Origin: Alicyclobacillus contaminans DSM 17975
Lineage (GTDB): Bacteria > Bacillota > Bacilli > Alicyclobacillales > Alicyclobacillaceae
Direction: 5' to 3'
NCBI RefSeq assembly: GCF_000429525.1
Contig: NZ_AUCA01000016.1
Span: 1 to 64,000, forward strand
Length of the DNA: 64,000 bases
Shown here: piece by piece, positions 1 to 9,434 of the stretch
How the letters are laid out: each line of letters opens with the position of its first letter
Position numbering within the stretch: position 1 is the stretch's first letter
Program-made: the position numbers and the translations under genes
Notes under the pieces: model-generated
What the model was told of the DNA's origin: nothing
The model's database searches: none
What the model saw: only the letters and a program-made list of their open reading frames with translations

Positions 1-171
<171 letters not shown>

Positions 172-256
172 TTGTCTCGCTCAAAACAACACTTGCGTGT
201 TGATTCACTCTCTGTGCGTGTTTAGTTTTCAAGGAACCACTCAAAACAGCTCGAAC
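172..256 (-). other. 16S rRNA leader with antitermination/processing-like elements
   Basis: Between promoter P2 and the 16S start the minus strand carries CCTTGAAAACTAAACA (around 218-233), the conserved Firmicutes rRNA leader box also seen before 23S genes. It is followed by a perfect 6-bp hairpin (CAACAC at 187-192 pairing with GTGTTG at 197-202). Such elements are linked to rRNA antitermination and RNase III processing; the role here is inferred from position and similarity. Confidence 0.6.
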
Positions 257-286
257 ACCTTACCACACAACTCATGTACTTGTCAA
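257..286 (-). promoter_or_regulatory. rRNA promoter P2
   Basis: On the minus strand a perfect -35 TTGACA (281-286) is separated by 18 bases from a -10 TAAGGT (257-262), about 85 bases before the predicted 16S 5' end. Spacing and strength fit a sigma-A rRNA core promoter. Confidence 0.75.
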
Positions 287-341
287 GTGTTGGGGTGGTG
301 TTCTCACCGTTTGCCGCGCCGTCACCGGAGCGACAATGTGT

Positions 342-370
342 AATATACCACGCTCAACGGATCAAATCAA
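342..370 (-). promoter_or_regulatory. rRNA promoter P1
   Basis: On the minus strand -35 TTGATT (365-370) and -10 TATATT (342-347) are 17 bases apart, upstream of P2. Tandem promoters before a 16S gene are the usual Bacilli arrangement. The interval 371-558 between this promoter and trmD holds only one imperfect hairpin and no gene that I can support. Confidence 0.7.
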
Positions 371-453
371 GTAGATGAATGAGATTTTGGCCATTCCACT
401 TTCAGGACAACCATCCAGAACGGAAACCGGCGGCATACCATACCATACAATAA

Positions 454-497
454 CCCCATGGCTTCTCACAGGGATACAGTACAGAGAAACCATGGGG
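454..497 (-). terminator. imperfect hairpin between trmD and the rRNA promoters; possible weak terminator
   Basis: A 14-bp inverted repeat with one G-U type mismatch (454-467 and 484-497, core CCCCATGG) encloses a 16-base loop, 60 bases past the trmD stop. On the minus strand it is followed by TTATTGTATGG, not a clean U-tract, so termination would be weak and readthrough from the trmD operon into rrn is possible. Confidence 0.35.
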
Positions 498-558
498 CCT
501 CTTCACGGGTCCACGGACTGCGTCGAATTTCTGCCGGAACCGTGGAACGCCCACACGC

Positions 559-1329
559 TCATTCCCGGACATCAATACCTTGGAAGTCTCCAGCTTCCCA
601 TTTCGAAATCCAGATCTTATCCTGTTGGCTCAATGGATACGCCGCGAGCAGGTCCGGTCGGCGCAGCCACGTCCGATACAGGGCGTGCCGATGCCTCCAT
701 TCCTCAATCCGTTGGTGGTGACCAGACAGCAAGACTTCGGGCACCGCCATGCCCTCGAAAACCGCCGGTCGCGTATATTGCGGGTACTCCAGCAAACCGG
801 ACGAAAACGAATCGTCCGCCGCCGAATCGTCATTACCAAGAACACCGGGTACCAGCCGTGCGACCGCATCCACAATGGCCATCGCCGGAATCTCGCCCCC
901 GGTCAGCACAAAATCCCCCAGTGACACCTCATCCGTGACCAACGCCTGCCGAATCCGGTCATCGAAGCCTTCATAATGTCCGCAGAGCAGCACCAAACGG
1001 CCGGCAGCGACGAATTCCTCCGCCAGAGCCTGCGTGAAGCGCCTGCCTTGGGGCGTCATCATCACCACGCGAGCCGGCGCCGGATTGCTTTCCCGCAACG
1101 ACTGAATCGCGCGGAAAATGGGAGCCGGCTTGAGCACCATCCCCGCACCACCCCCGAACGGGTAGTCATCCACCGTTTTGTGCTTATCGTCGGCAAAGTC
1201 CCGAAAATTTATCAAGCGCACCGAAAGATGCCCTTCGTCAATCGCCCGTTTTAAAATACTTTCGTTGAGCACACCGTGAAACATTTCAGGAAACAAGGTC
1301 AAGATCACAATTTCCAGCGATCCGGACAT
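559..1329 (-). CDS. trmD: tRNA (guanine-N1-)-methyltransferase TrmD
   Basis: The 256-aa protein methylates N1 of G37 in tRNAs that read CNN codons, using S-adenosylmethionine, and so prevents +1 frameshifting. It has the SPOUT trefoil-knot signatures [12 protein letters not shown] (SAM loop) and [15 protein letters not shown], at normal family length. The ATG at 1329 is chosen because it follows GAGGTG at the end of rimM and gives the family N-terminus [16 protein letters not shown]; an upstream in-frame extension lies inside rimM and is rejected. It is the last gene of the rnc-to-trmD run. rplS, which usually follows, is not present before the 16S promoters. Confidence 0.97.
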   Translation of the reverse strand: MSGSLEIVILTLFPEMFHGVLNESILKRAIDEGHLSVRLINFRDFADDKHKTVDDYPFGGGAGMVLKPAPIFRAIQSLRESNPAPARVVMMTPQGRRFTQALAEEFVAAGRLVLLCGHYEGFDDRIRQALVTDEVSLGDFVLTGGEIPAMAIVDAVARLVPGVLGNDDSAADDSFSSGLLEYPQYTRPAVFEGMAVPEVLLSGHHQRIEEWRHRHALYRTWLRRPDLLAAYPLSQQDKIWISKWEAGDFQGIDVRE

Positions 1330-1333
1330 TCGC

Positions 1334-1870
1334 TCACACCTCGTCTGCATCCAGCAGTCCAGGCAACAGATGTACGGTCATGGTGCCGCGCTCGAGATTG
1401 ACTTCCTGAACCACGTCCGCAATGGCCGGAATCAGCACGTCCTTTTTCTGAAGCGGCCCGCGCACCACATACACATCGTTCGCGCCCGGCATCAGCACGT
1501 CCACCAACTTGCCGACGTATTTCCCATCGTCCGTGTGGACATCCAGCCCCACCAACTGATGAATGTAGTATGTACCTTCCGGCAGCGGCATGAGCTTAGA
1601 TTCAGGAACGCACAGTTGCATACCGCGCCAGCCCTCGACCCGATTGATATCCTGGTATCCTTCGAATGCCACCAACCACACATTCTTGTGAGGTCTCGCG
1701 GAGCGGACCACCAACGATTGGTGCGGATCCTGGCCTTCCTTGCGCAGCCACAGTTCTGACCGAGGCTTGAACCGTCGTTCTGGGAAATCCGTCTTGGACA
1801 AAACCTTGACCTCGCCTCGAATGCCATGCGTACCCACAATCAAGCCCACGGAAAAATACGCTTCTGCCAC
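1334..1870 (-). CDS. rimM: 16S rRNA processing protein RimM
   Basis: The 178-aa protein binds ribosomal protein S19 and assists maturation of the 30S head. The N-terminal RimM domain begins [18 protein letters not shown] and the PRC-barrel-like half contains [23 protein letters not shown] at 1870 is preferred because AAAGGAGG lies upstream and because it places the conserved VGxIxxxHGIxGEV motif at residue 7. It sits 4 bases upstream of trmD, and its 3' end carries the trmD SD. Confidence 0.95.
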   Translation of the reverse strand: MAEAYFSVGLIVGTHGIRGEVKVLSKTDFPERRFKPRSELWLRKEGQDPHQSLVVRSARPHKNVWLVAFEGYQDINRVEGWRGMQLCVPESKLMPLPEGTYYIHQLVGLDVHTDDGKYVGKLVDVLMPGANDVYVVRGPLQKKDVLIPAIADVVQEVNLERGTMTVHLLPGLLDADEV

Positions 1871-1964
1871 TTCACAGGCTTCCTCCTTTCGAAACGAACG
1901 GGGCCAGAACATCGTTTGCCGATGTTGTGACCCCGTTTCGCAATGATTCACGGTGACGCTCCGG

Positions 1965-2384
1965 TTACACCGGCTCTCCGCCTCGGCGAATCTCGTGAAC
2001 GATACCGTCCTTCACGATGATTTCCGATCCGCGCAGAATCTTCGTCCAGTCGTCACCCACGCGAACATCAATCGTGGTTTCCACGTTCATGTTCTGCAGT
2101 TCCGTGCCGAGCTCCATCTGCTGGATCTGTTGAATTTGTTGAATCAGTTGCTCACGTTGCTGAACCCGGTTGTTCTTCTCCTGCTCCAACCGCTGGCGCA
2201 ATTCCTGGGCTTGTGTGCCTCCTTGCGCCATCGCCTGTTCCAACAGGACTTTTCCCTGTTCTTCGATTTGATCAATCTCGGCCGTCAAGCGTTCCACCTG
2301 TCGGCGCTGTTCCTCCAGTATCTGCTGCTTCGTCGTTTCGGTCAGCACAATTTTCACAGCCACTGGTTGACGAATCGTAAGCAC
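1965..2384 (-). CDS. ylqD: YlqD family protein
   Basis: This 139-aa protein of the YlqD family has no established biochemical role. It is encoded in the same place in many Bacilli, between the KH-domain protein and rimM. The middle (about residues 15-85) is a charged, Gln/Glu-rich coiled coil with runs such as QQILEEQRRQVERL and QIQQIQQMELG. The C-terminus is a small beta-rich segment (VETTIDVRVGDDWTKILRG). GTG at 2384 has AGGAGG seven bases upstream; the frame stays open for another 57 codons but shows no family similarity there. Confidence 0.88.
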   Translation of the reverse strand: MLTIRQPVAVKIVLTETTKQQILEEQRRQVERLTAEIDQIEEQGKVLLEQAMAQGGTQAQELRQRLEQEKNNRVQQREQLIQQIQQIQQMELGTELQNMNVETTIDVRVGDDWTKILRGSEIIVKDGIVHEIRRGGEPV

Positions 2385-2457
2385 CGAAATTCCTCCTTTT
2401 GGCACGCGACACGGTGACCGGGTCTCGGTGATAGGTTTGACCACGACCCCGTCGATG

Positions 2458-2697
2458 TTACGATTCGATATCGACGACGACATGCTTGCCTTGACGATAT
2501 GCAGCGGCGCTGACGACGTTGCGTATCGACTTTGCAATGCGCCCTTGCCTGCCAATCACCTTACCCATGTCCTCTGCGGCGACGGAAAGGTGGAAGACGG
2601 TGGTCTCTCCACGCTGTTCCTCCCGTACCTTCACCGCTTCAGGATGTTCGACCAGGGACTTGGCCAAAAACTCCACCAGTTCCTTGATGTTCGTCAC
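2458..2697 (-). CDS. khpA: KH-domain RNA-binding protein KhpA (YlqC)
   Basis: A 79-aa single KH domain with the RNA-binding GxxG loop in KVIGRQGRIAKSIR (about residues 46-59). KhpA-type proteins bind RNA, often with KhpB/EloR, and affect cell division and envelope homeostasis in Firmicutes. It lies directly downstream of rpsP, the usual location. The length is typical and no key residue is missing. Confidence 0.95.
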   Translation of the reverse strand: MTNIKELVEFLAKSLVEHPEAVKVREEQRGETTVFHLSVAAEDMGKVIGRQGRIAKSIRNVVSAAAYRQGKHVVVDIES

Positions 2698-2732
2698 ATC
2701 CTCTCAACGTGCCACAACGTTGGCGCGCTAAA

Positions 2733-3005
2733 TCACTTCTGCAATTTAGCTTCGTGGAACTTTTTCAGAATTCCTGCACGGTGGAACAAATCTCGAACGG
2801 TATCGGACGGCTGCGCGCCGGTACCCAACCAGCGAAGCGCCTTTTCCTCGTCAATCTTGATTTGCGCAGGGTCGGTCAACGGATTGTACGTACCGATTTC
2901 TTCGATGAACCGACCGTCGCGCGGAGAGCGGGATTCAGCCACAACCACGCGGTAGAACGGAGCCTTCTTTGCACCCATGCGCTTCAAACGAATTTTTACT
3001 GCCAT
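2733..3005 (-). CDS. rpsP: 30S ribosomal protein S16
   Basis: The 90-aa S16 binds the 5' domain of 16S rRNA early in small-subunit assembly. [20 protein letters not shown] and the block [13 protein letters not shown] are diagnostic. The start at 3005 follows GGAGGTGCCTAGA; six upstream residues that could be read in frame contain the SD itself and are rejected. It lies 22 bases after ffh. Confidence 0.97.
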   Translation of the reverse strand: MAVKIRLKRMGAKKAPFYRVVVAESRSPRDGRFIEEIGTYNPLTDPAQIKIDEEKALRWLGTGAQPSDTVRDLFHRAGILKKFHEAKLQK

Positions 3006-3027
3006 TCTAGGCACCTCCAACAATCAC

Positions 3028-4464
3028 TCAATGTTTTTTCTTTTTGCGATGCGGTCGCCGAGACGCCCCGGTGGGTGTACCGACCTGCGGCACATTCAAC
3101 CCTGACGACAGATCGCCAAGCCCACCCAGTGATTTCAGGGCAGCGAGCGCATTCCTGCGCCCCAGCTTCTTGCCGCCGGTCAACCGCTTCATCATTTGCT
3201 GCATCTGCTCAAACTGGTTGAGCACCTGGTTCACTTCGCGAACGGTCACACCACTGCCGAGCGCCACGCGCCGCCGTCGACTGGCATTCATCACGGACGG
3301 ATTGGCGCGCTCCTCTTTCGTCATCGACGAAATGATGGCGTCGATATGGAGGAACTTCTTTTCGTCCACCTGGATGTTCTCGAGCGCCTTCAACCTTCCA
3401 ACACCCGGAAGCATCTTGAGAATCTGGTCGAGAGGCCCCAGATTCCGCACCTGCTGCAGCTGTTCACGGAAGTCGTCCAGCGTAAATTGGGCCGTGCGAA
3501 GCTTCTGCTCCATCTCCTTGGCCTTTTCGAGATCAAACGTCTCCTGCGCCTTTTCAATCAGGCTCAGCACATCGCCCATACCGAGAATGCGCGACGCCAA
3601 TCGATCCGGATGGAACACTTCGAGCGGCTCAATCTTTTCCCCGAGACCGACGAACTTGATGGGACACCCGGTGGCCGCACGAACGGTCAACGCCGCACCG
3701 CCACGCGTATCCCCATCCAGCTTGGTCAGAATCACGCCCGTGATCTGCAGGCGCTGATGGAAACTTTCTGCGACATGCACCGCATCCTGCCCGGTCATGG
3801 CATCCACGACCAACAGGATTTCGTCGGGCGGCACCGCCGCCTTCATATCAGACAGCTCGTCCATGAGCTGTTCATCAATGTGCAGGCGGCCAGCGGTATC
3901 GATAATCAGGACATCCGCGCCTTGGCGAATGGCCTCCTCGCGACCCTGCCGCGCAATCTCCACCGGATTCGCATCCGTGCCGAGTGTAAACACCGGCACG
4001 TCAATCTGCTTGCCAAGCACCTGCAGTTGCTGAATCGCCGCGGGGCGATACACGTCCGCCGCCACCAACAGCGGTCGGTGCTGATGTTTCCGAAACGACA
4101 GAGCCAACTTCGCAGCTGCGGTCGTTTTCCCAGCGCCTTGGAGCCCGACCAAAAGCACCACCGTCGGTGGTTTCGCGGCCATCCGGACCCTTTCCTCGGC
4201 ACCGCCCATCAGGTCCGTGAGCTCTTCGTAGACAATCTTGACAACCTGCTGACCCGGTGTGAGACTCTGCTGAACCTCTTGACCCACTGCGCGCTCGCGA
4301 ACTCTGTCCACAAACTGCTTGACGACCTTCACATTGACGTCCGCCGCCAGCAGGGCAAGGCGAACTTCCCGCATGGCCGTCTGGACGTCTTCCTCCGCGA
4401 GCTTGCCTTTTGCCCGAAGCTTGCTCAGCGCCTTTTGCAAACTGTTGGACAGCCCTTCAAGCAT
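3028..4464 (-). CDS. ffh: signal recognition particle protein Ffh (SRP54)
   Basis: The 478-aa GTPase of the signal recognition particle binds signal sequences and 4.5S/scRNA and targets ribosome-nascent chains to FtsY at the membrane. The N domain precedes a G domain with GLQGAGKTTAAAKLA, DTAGR and TKLDGDTRGG. The Met-rich M domain follows, with LTGGKKLGRRNAL and a basic KKKK tail. ATG at 4464 gives MLEGLSNS, matching the family; it follows AAAGGGGTG. It overlaps the end of ylxM by 8 bases, so the two are probably translationally coupled. Confidence 0.97.
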   Translation of the reverse strand: MLEGLSNSLQKALSKLRAKGKLAEEDVQTAMREVRLALLAADVNVKVVKQFVDRVRERAVGQEVQQSLTPGQQVVKIVYEELTDLMGGAEERVRMAAKPPTVVLLVGLQGAGKTTAAAKLALSFRKHQHRPLLVAADVYRPAAIQQLQVLGKQIDVPVFTLGTDANPVEIARQGREEAIRQGADVLIIDTAGRLHIDEQLMDELSDMKAAVPPDEILLVVDAMTGQDAVHVAESFHQRLQITGVILTKLDGDTRGGAALTVRAATGCPIKFVGLGEKIEPLEVFHPDRLASRILGMGDVLSLIEKAQETFDLEKAKEMEQKLRTAQFTLDDFREQLQQVRNLGPLDQILKMLPGVGRLKALENIQVDEKKFLHIDAIISSMTKEERANPSVMNASRRRRVALGSGVTVREVNQVLNQFEQMQQMMKRLTGGKKLGRRNALAALKSLGGLGDLSSGLNVPQVGTPTGASRRPHRKKKKH

Positions 4465-4855
4465 GGTCGTCACCCCTTTCCGGTGCGTCGGTCGATATCA
4501 ACCGACGGAGTGCAGATTCAAACCGCTCCCGGTCAGCCGCAGGCACTTTGTCCTCTATCTCCGACCATGCACTCCACACCTGGCGGACCATGCTCCGCCG
4601 CTCCGCCTCCGAAGCCAGCAGGTGCAGCGCACCCTCAAAGTGCTCCAATTGCTCTTCCGCGCGTTTCAGGTTGTCGTGCACCGCCTGACGGCTGATGTTC
4701 AGCTGTTCAGCGATTTCAGCCAGAGACAGGTCGTCAAAATAGTACAGCTCAATCAATTCGCGCTGCCTGTCCGTCAACAGGGCGCCATACCAATCATACA
4801 GGCTGACTGTCCGCGTGACTTTATCAATCATACGGTGATCGCGGGTCACTGTCAA
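4457..4855 (-). CDS. ylxM: YlxM/p13-like SRP-associated helix-turn-helix protein
   Basis: The 132-aa protein belongs to the YlxM family, sigma-factor-like helix-turn-helix proteins encoded just before ffh and reported to associate with SRP. The C-terminal half of the HTH is clear: LSLAEIAEQLNISRQAVHDN (about residues 40-59). TTG at 4855 is chosen: AAAGGAG lies six bases upstream, immediately after the ftsY stop, and it yields the expected short N-terminus before MIDKVTRTVSLYDWYG. Confidence 0.92.
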   Translation of the reverse strand: MTVTRDHRMIDKVTRTVSLYDWYGALLTDRQRELIELYYFDDLSLAEIAEQLNISRQAVHDNLKRAEEQLEHFEGALHLLASEAERRSMVRQVWSAWSEIEDKVPAADRERFESALRRLISTDAPERGDDHA

Positions 4856-4866
4856 GTATATCTCCT

Positions 4867-5787
4867 TTACACATGATCCGGACGGCAGATGGCTTCCGCG
4901 AACCATTCCGCGGAAAACGGCTCCAGGTCGTCGAGACCTTCACCAAGCCCCACCCATTTTACGGAAATCCCCTGTTCGCGAACAATGGGCAACACCACGC
5001 CGCCCTTCGCCGTTCCGTCCAGCTTTGTTACCACCAATCCGGTGACCTGCACCACTTCCTTAAACGCCTGTGCCTGTTGAATGGCGTTTTGTCCCGTCGT
5101 CCCGTCCACCACCAGCAGGACCTCGTGTGGCGCATCGGGGAGTTCCCGTGCCGCCACCTTGCGAATCTTCGCCAATTCCGCCATCAGGTTGGCCTTGTTG
5201 TGCAAACGTCCCGCGGTATCGCAGAGAATGATGTCTGCCCCACGGGACTTGGCCGCCATCATCGCGTCGTACACGACAGCGGCCGGATCGGCGCCCTGTA
5301 CGTGGCGAACCACATCACATCCGGCTCTCTCCCCCCAGGCCACCAGTTGGTCGATGGCAGCGGCGCGAAACGTGTCTCCGGCCGCGAGCAGCACTTTTTT
5401 CCCTTCCTGCATGTATCGGTGTGCGAGCTTGCCGATGGTAGTAGTTTTGCCCACGCCGTTGACGCCCACAAACAGGTAAAGCGTAGGTCCGGACGCGGCC
5501 GTGCGCATGGCCGGATCATTTTCCGCAAGCGCCTCTTCCATCGCCTGCTGCAGCAACGGCGTCAACTGCTCTGCCTCTGTCACGCGCTGCTCCCGCGCCA
5601 GGCGTCGAACCCGTTCCACCAGCCACAGTGATGTCTCGACGCCAACGTCCGCCGAGATCAGGACTTCTTCCATTTCCTCGTAGAGAGATTCATCCAGTTT
5701 CCGTCCTTGAAAGAGCCGCCCCAACCGGCCAAAGACCGCTTCCCGGCTCTTTTCCAATCCTTTTCGAAATTTATCAAACAGCCCCAA
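4867..5787 (-). CDS. ftsY: signal recognition particle receptor FtsY
   Basis: The 306-aa membrane-associated SRP receptor GTPase. The G domain has GVNGVGKTT (residues 108-116), DTAGR and TKLDGTAKGG. The acidic A domain of Gram-negative FtsY is absent, as in other Firmicutes; the protein begins with a short amphipathic helix (MGLFDKFRKGLEKSRE) suited to membrane contact. The start is TTG with AAGGGTG seven bases upstream. It lies between smc and ylxM-ffh, so both protein partners of the SRP cycle are co-transcribed. Confidence 0.97.
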   Translation of the reverse strand: MGLFDKFRKGLEKSREAVFGRLGRLFQGRKLDESLYEEMEEVLISADVGVETSLWLVERVRRLAREQRVTEAEQLTPLLQQAMEEALAENDPAMRTAASGPTLYLFVGVNGVGKTTTIGKLAHRYMQEGKKVLLAAGDTFRAAAIDQLVAWGERAGCDVVRHVQGADPAAVVYDAMMAAKSRGADIILCDTAGRLHNKANLMAELAKIRKVAARELPDAPHEVLLVVDGTTGQNAIQQAQAFKEVVQVTGLVVTKLDGTAKGGVVLPIVREQGISVKWVGLGEGLDDLEPFSAEWFAEAICRPDHV

Positions 5788-5858
5788 TGGCGTTCACCCT
5801 TCCCTTTGCCTGATCCCGTTTCACGCAGTCCTCCCGCTGCTGCTCGCGAGCACAGCTG

Positions 5859-8800
5859 TCATGCGGGTTCTCCTTCCGCGTCCACGTCCGCCAAGCGAAC
5901 CCCAATCAGTGTGGACACCCCTGACTCCTGCATGGTGACACCATACAGCGCGTCCGCCTCCTCCATGGTACCGCGGCGATGGGTGATGACAATGAACTGC
6001 GTATCCGCGGAAAAGCGGCGCAACTGTTGTGCAAACCGGCTGACGTTCGCCTCGTCCAAGGCTGCCTCCACCTCGTCCAACACGCAGAAGGGAACCGGAC
6101 GAACCTTGAGCATCGCAAACAACAGCGCCATGGCCGTCAACGCACGCTCGCCGCCGGACAACAGATTAAGGTTCTGCAGCTTCTTGCCCGGCGGTTGAGC
6201 GATGACGTCAATCCCGGTAGTCAGCAGATCCTCGGGGTTGGTGAGGGTCAGATCAGCGCGCCCACCACCAAACAATTGGCGAAACGAGATCTGAAATTCC
6301 AGGCGGATCTGTTCGAACACTTCCCCGAATCGACGGGACATCTCCTCGTCAATCTCCGCAATCACAATTTCCAGTTTATCCCTCGCCTCATCCAAGTCGG
6401 CGCGCTCCCGTTGCAGAAATGTCATGCGCTCCGACAGGCGTTTCCATTCCTCGATGGCGCTCAGCTGGACATCGCCAAGCGCGGCCATCTGTCGCCGAAG
6501 TGCATCGGCTTGGCGCCGGACCGCATCCACGTCGGCAGCAGGTTCATAGTGCTCCCTTGCCCACTCGTAGGTCATATGGTACCGTTCGCCCAGTTTGCGC
6601 AACGCGTGGTTTAACTCCATGTCCGTCTTTTCGGCGAGCACCTCCGCCCGGTGCAGTTGTTCATCCGCCGACGTCACGGCTTGCTGGGCAGCGCGGTAGG
6701 CCTTATCGGCGGCCACGGCTTCGGCCTCTGCGTATTGGCGCTCCTGGCGAACCACCGACAACCGCGACTCGAGCTCGCCCACGAGATTCTCTAATTCCAT
6801 CGACTCGCGCTCGAGCCGAGCGATCTCATCCCTGGACGTCTGTTCCGCCGCTGCGAAGTCCGCCGCCTCGGACGACAGCTGTGACTGCCGCTCCCCCAAG
6901 CGTCTGATGCGCTGCCTGAAATCCTGCAGTTGCGCCCCCAACACATCGGATTCTTGGCGTAGGGTCGCCACCTCCACGCGCAGCTCGGTCATGGATTCCT
7001 GCGCACGGGCCGCCTGGACCTCCAGGTCCTGCAGCGCCTTCCGCTTATCCGCAAGTGCCTGTTCCAGATCCCGAAGCTTCTGTTCCACCGCGCGCAGTTG
7101 ATCGCGGGCGCTTTCAAGACGTTCCCGCCACATCTGTTGCCCAGAGGATAATTGTTCATATTCCCATTGTGCACTCTGCAGTCGATCGCGAGCGTTCTGC
7201 TCGTTCGCCGATGCTTCCCGGCTCTGCGCCTGCAACGCTTGCAGCGTTCGCTTCAGATCTTCACTGGCCTGCAGACTGTCCTTCTGTTGGTTCTGCAGCG
7301 CCGTCATTCTGCGGCGGAGTTCAGCCTGGGCCCGCTCCAACTCCATCACCTGTTGCTGCGCCTGCTGCAGCAACTTTTCAGCGGCCGACCGCTCCCGAGA
7401 GCGGCCGAGTAATCCCGGTCCTTTGCGGTGATGACTACCACCGGACATCACACCGCCAGGGCTGACCACGTCGCCGTCCAGGGTGACAATCCTCACCCGA
7501 TAACCGAGGGCCCGCGCCAGTTGGTTGGCGTCCACCAACGTTTTGGCGACCACCACGTTCCCGAGCAGATGCCGAACCACTTCGCGATATTGGTCTTGAC
7601 AACGCACCAATTCACTCGCCACGCCGACATATCCCGCCATGCCCGAGACTTTTTCAAGCTCACCGCTCGCCAACGAGCGTCCTCGCACCACGGCGAGCGG
7701 CATGAACGTGGCGCGCCCTGCCTGTCGCTGTTTCAACAACTCGATGGCCGCACGTGCGTCGGCTTCTGTGCCGACCACAATATTCTGGAGTGCTCCACCG
7801 AGCGCGGTTTCCACCGCCAACTCGAAGGATGTGTCGACTTGGATGAGAGCGGCCAATGGACCGTGCACACCCGTCAATCGACCTTTGTCCGCCTGTTGCA
7901 AGACCGTCTTTACGCCCAGTGCATAGCCGTCGTAGCCTTCTTCGAGCTCTCGGAGGAGATCATACTTGGATTGCAGCGACGCAGCTTGCGCGCTGGCCCG
8001 GTTGATCTGCGAAACTAATGCCGCCTCTTCCCGGGCAGACGCACGCAACTGTTCGGCCACCTGCTCCAACTGGCCCGTCATGCGCTGCAGCTCCGCCACG
8101 GTGCGTTGGCCCTCTTCATCCACCTGGGCGCGAAGCGCCGCAAACCGTTCCACCTCGGCCGTCCAGCGCTCCACCTCCGCGGCCACTCGGGTTCGCCGCG
8201 CGTCCTCGTTGGACATCGACTCCTCGGACATCTTCAATTCGTTGCGCAGGGTGGCCGCGAGATGATGCTGCTCAATCAATTCGGCGTTCAGATTGGCGAT
8301 GTCCTGCTCCAAACGCTGTTTATGCTCCGGATTGAGCGCATGGGCGGCAGCTTCAAGTTCGCCGCTTTTCACTGCCAGCGTCGCCTCAACCGTCGAACGA
8401 CGAGCTTCCACGCTCCGCATTTGTTCCGTCAGTTGGTCAATCTCCTGCGCCGTCTCCGCCAGGTGCTGCTGCCTGTCAGCGGCGCTCTGCGCGGCATTCC
8501 GGGCCCGCTCCATGGTCAGCTGCAAATGGCCCTCCGCCCGCTGCCGCTGCTCCACCGCCTGCAAGAGCTGTCGCTGCACCGCGTCCGCTTCCTCGTGCTT
8601 CGCGTCGAACGCACGTTTCGCAACCTGCAATCGCTCGTCTGCCGCCGTCACGTTTTCCACCGCGGCCTGCCGCTGCTGCACCGCCTGTTCCACACCGTTC
8701 GCCATGTCCTTCCAACGCTGCTGCAGCGATTCAATCTCCCGAATCAACAGAGAGATATCCAAGTTCGTCAACTCAGACTCGAATTGACGATATTGCTCTG

Positions 8801-9434
8801 CGCGTGCGGCTTCTTGTTCGAGAGGGCCCGCCTGCCGCTCCAGCTCGGCGAGGATATCGTCCACGCGGACGATATTGGCCGCGGTTTCTTCCAACTTTCG
8901 CTCCGCTTCCCGGCGGCGGAACTTGTATTTCACGATGCCTGCGGCGTCTTCAAACGGCCCCCGTCGATCTTCGGGCCGCGTGGACAACATTTCTTCAATG
9001 CGCCCCTGACCGATGATGGAGTAGGATTCGCGGCCCATGCCGGAGTCCATGAATAATTCGTGGATATCCTTCAGACGGCAGCTTTTCTTGTTCAGAAGAT
9101 ACTCGCTCTCACCAGACCGATACACGCGTCGGGTGATCACCACTTCCGAAAAGGACACCGGAAGATATCCATCGGAATTGTCCAGGGTCAGCGACACTTC
9201 GCAAAAATTCGTGGCACGCCGGGAGTCACTCCCGGCGAAGATGACATCCTCCATTTTGCTGCCTCGAAGGTTTCGCGCGCTCTGTTCGCCGAGGACCCAC
9301 CGGATGGCGTCGGCAATGTTGCTCTTGCCGCTGCCGTTGGGTCCCACCACCGCCGTGATGCCGGACGAAAATTCAATGTGTGTCTTCTCGGCAAACGACT
9401 TGAAGCCCACGATGTCAATCTGTTTGAGGAACAC
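5859..9434 (-). CDS. smc: chromosome condensation ATPase SMC
   Basis: The 1191-aa structural maintenance of chromosomes protein is the ATPase of the Smc-ScpAB condensin. Walker A GPNGSGKS is at residues 31-38, two long coiled coils flank a hinge (about 500-670), and the C-terminal head has the signature LSGGERALTAMALLFA and Walker B FCVLDEVEAALDEAN. GTG at 9434 is preferred over the ATG six bases upstream: it gives the family N-terminus MFLKQIDIVGFKSF and lies eight bases after AGGAGG, whereas that ATG is only two bases from it. It overlaps rnc by 20 bases. Confidence 0.97.
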   Translation of the reverse strand: MFLKQIDIVGFKSFAEKTHIEFSSGITAVVGPNGSGKSNIADAIRWVLGEQSARNLRGSKMEDVIFAGSDSRRATNFCEVSLTLDNSDGYLPVSFSEVVITRRVYRSGESEYLLNKKSCRLKDIHELFMDSGMGRESYSIIGQGRIEEMLSTRPEDRRGPFEDAAGIVKYKFRRREAERKLEETAANIVRVDDILAELERQAGPLEQEAARAEQYRQFESELTNLDISLLIREIESLQQRWKDMANGVEQAVQQRQAAVENVTAADERLQVAKRAFDAKHEEADAVQRQLLQAVEQRQRAEGHLQLTMERARNAAQSAADRQQHLAETAQEIDQLTEQMRSVEARRSTVEATLAVKSGELEAAAHALNPEHKQRLEQDIANLNAELIEQHHLAATLRNELKMSEESMSNEDARRTRVAAEVERWTAEVERFAALRAQVDEEGQRTVAELQRMTGQLEQVAEQLRASAREEAALVSQINRASAQAASLQSKYDLLRELEEGYDGYALGVKTVLQQADKGRLTGVHGPLAALIQVDTSFELAVETALGGALQNIVVGTEADARAAIELLKQRQAGRATFMPLAVVRGRSLASGELEKVSGMAGYVGVASELVRCQDQYREVVRHLLGNVVVAKTLVDANQLARALGYRVRIVTLDGDVVSPGGVMSGGSHHRKGPGLLGRSRERSAAEKLLQQAQQQVMELERAQAELRRRMTALQNQQKDSLQASEDLKRTLQALQAQSREASANEQNARDRLQSAQWEYEQLSSGQQMWRERLESARDQLRAVEQKLRDLEQALADKRKALQDLEVQAARAQESMTELRVEVATLRQESDVLGAQLQDFRQRIRRLGERQSQLSSEAADFAAAEQTSRDEIARLERESMELENLVGELESRLSVVRQERQYAEAEAVAADKAYRAAQQAVTSADEQLHRAEVLAEKTDMELNHALRKLGERYHMTYEWAREHYEPAADVDAVRRQADALRRQMAALGDVQLSAIEEWKRLSERMTFLQRERADLDEARDKLEIVIAEIDEEMSRRFGEVFEQIRLEFQISFRQLFGGGRADLTLTNPEDLLTTGIDVIAQPPGKKLQNLNLLSGGERALTAMALLFAMLKVRPVPFCVLDEVEAALDEANVSRFAQQLRRFSADTQFIVITHRRGTMEEADALYGVTMQESGVSTLIGVRLADVDAEGEPA

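Noticed and set aside
375-938. A 187-codon plus-strand frame across the rRNA promoters and trmD
   Set aside because: It overlaps trmD in antisense and the rRNA promoter region; Pro/Arg-rich shadow sequence.
3196-4695. Long plus-strand frame (499 codons) antisense to ffh and ylxM
   Set aside because: It is a shadow of a GC-rich gene: no SD, no family motifs, and biased composition (His/Arg/Gln). Ffh on the other strand is certain.
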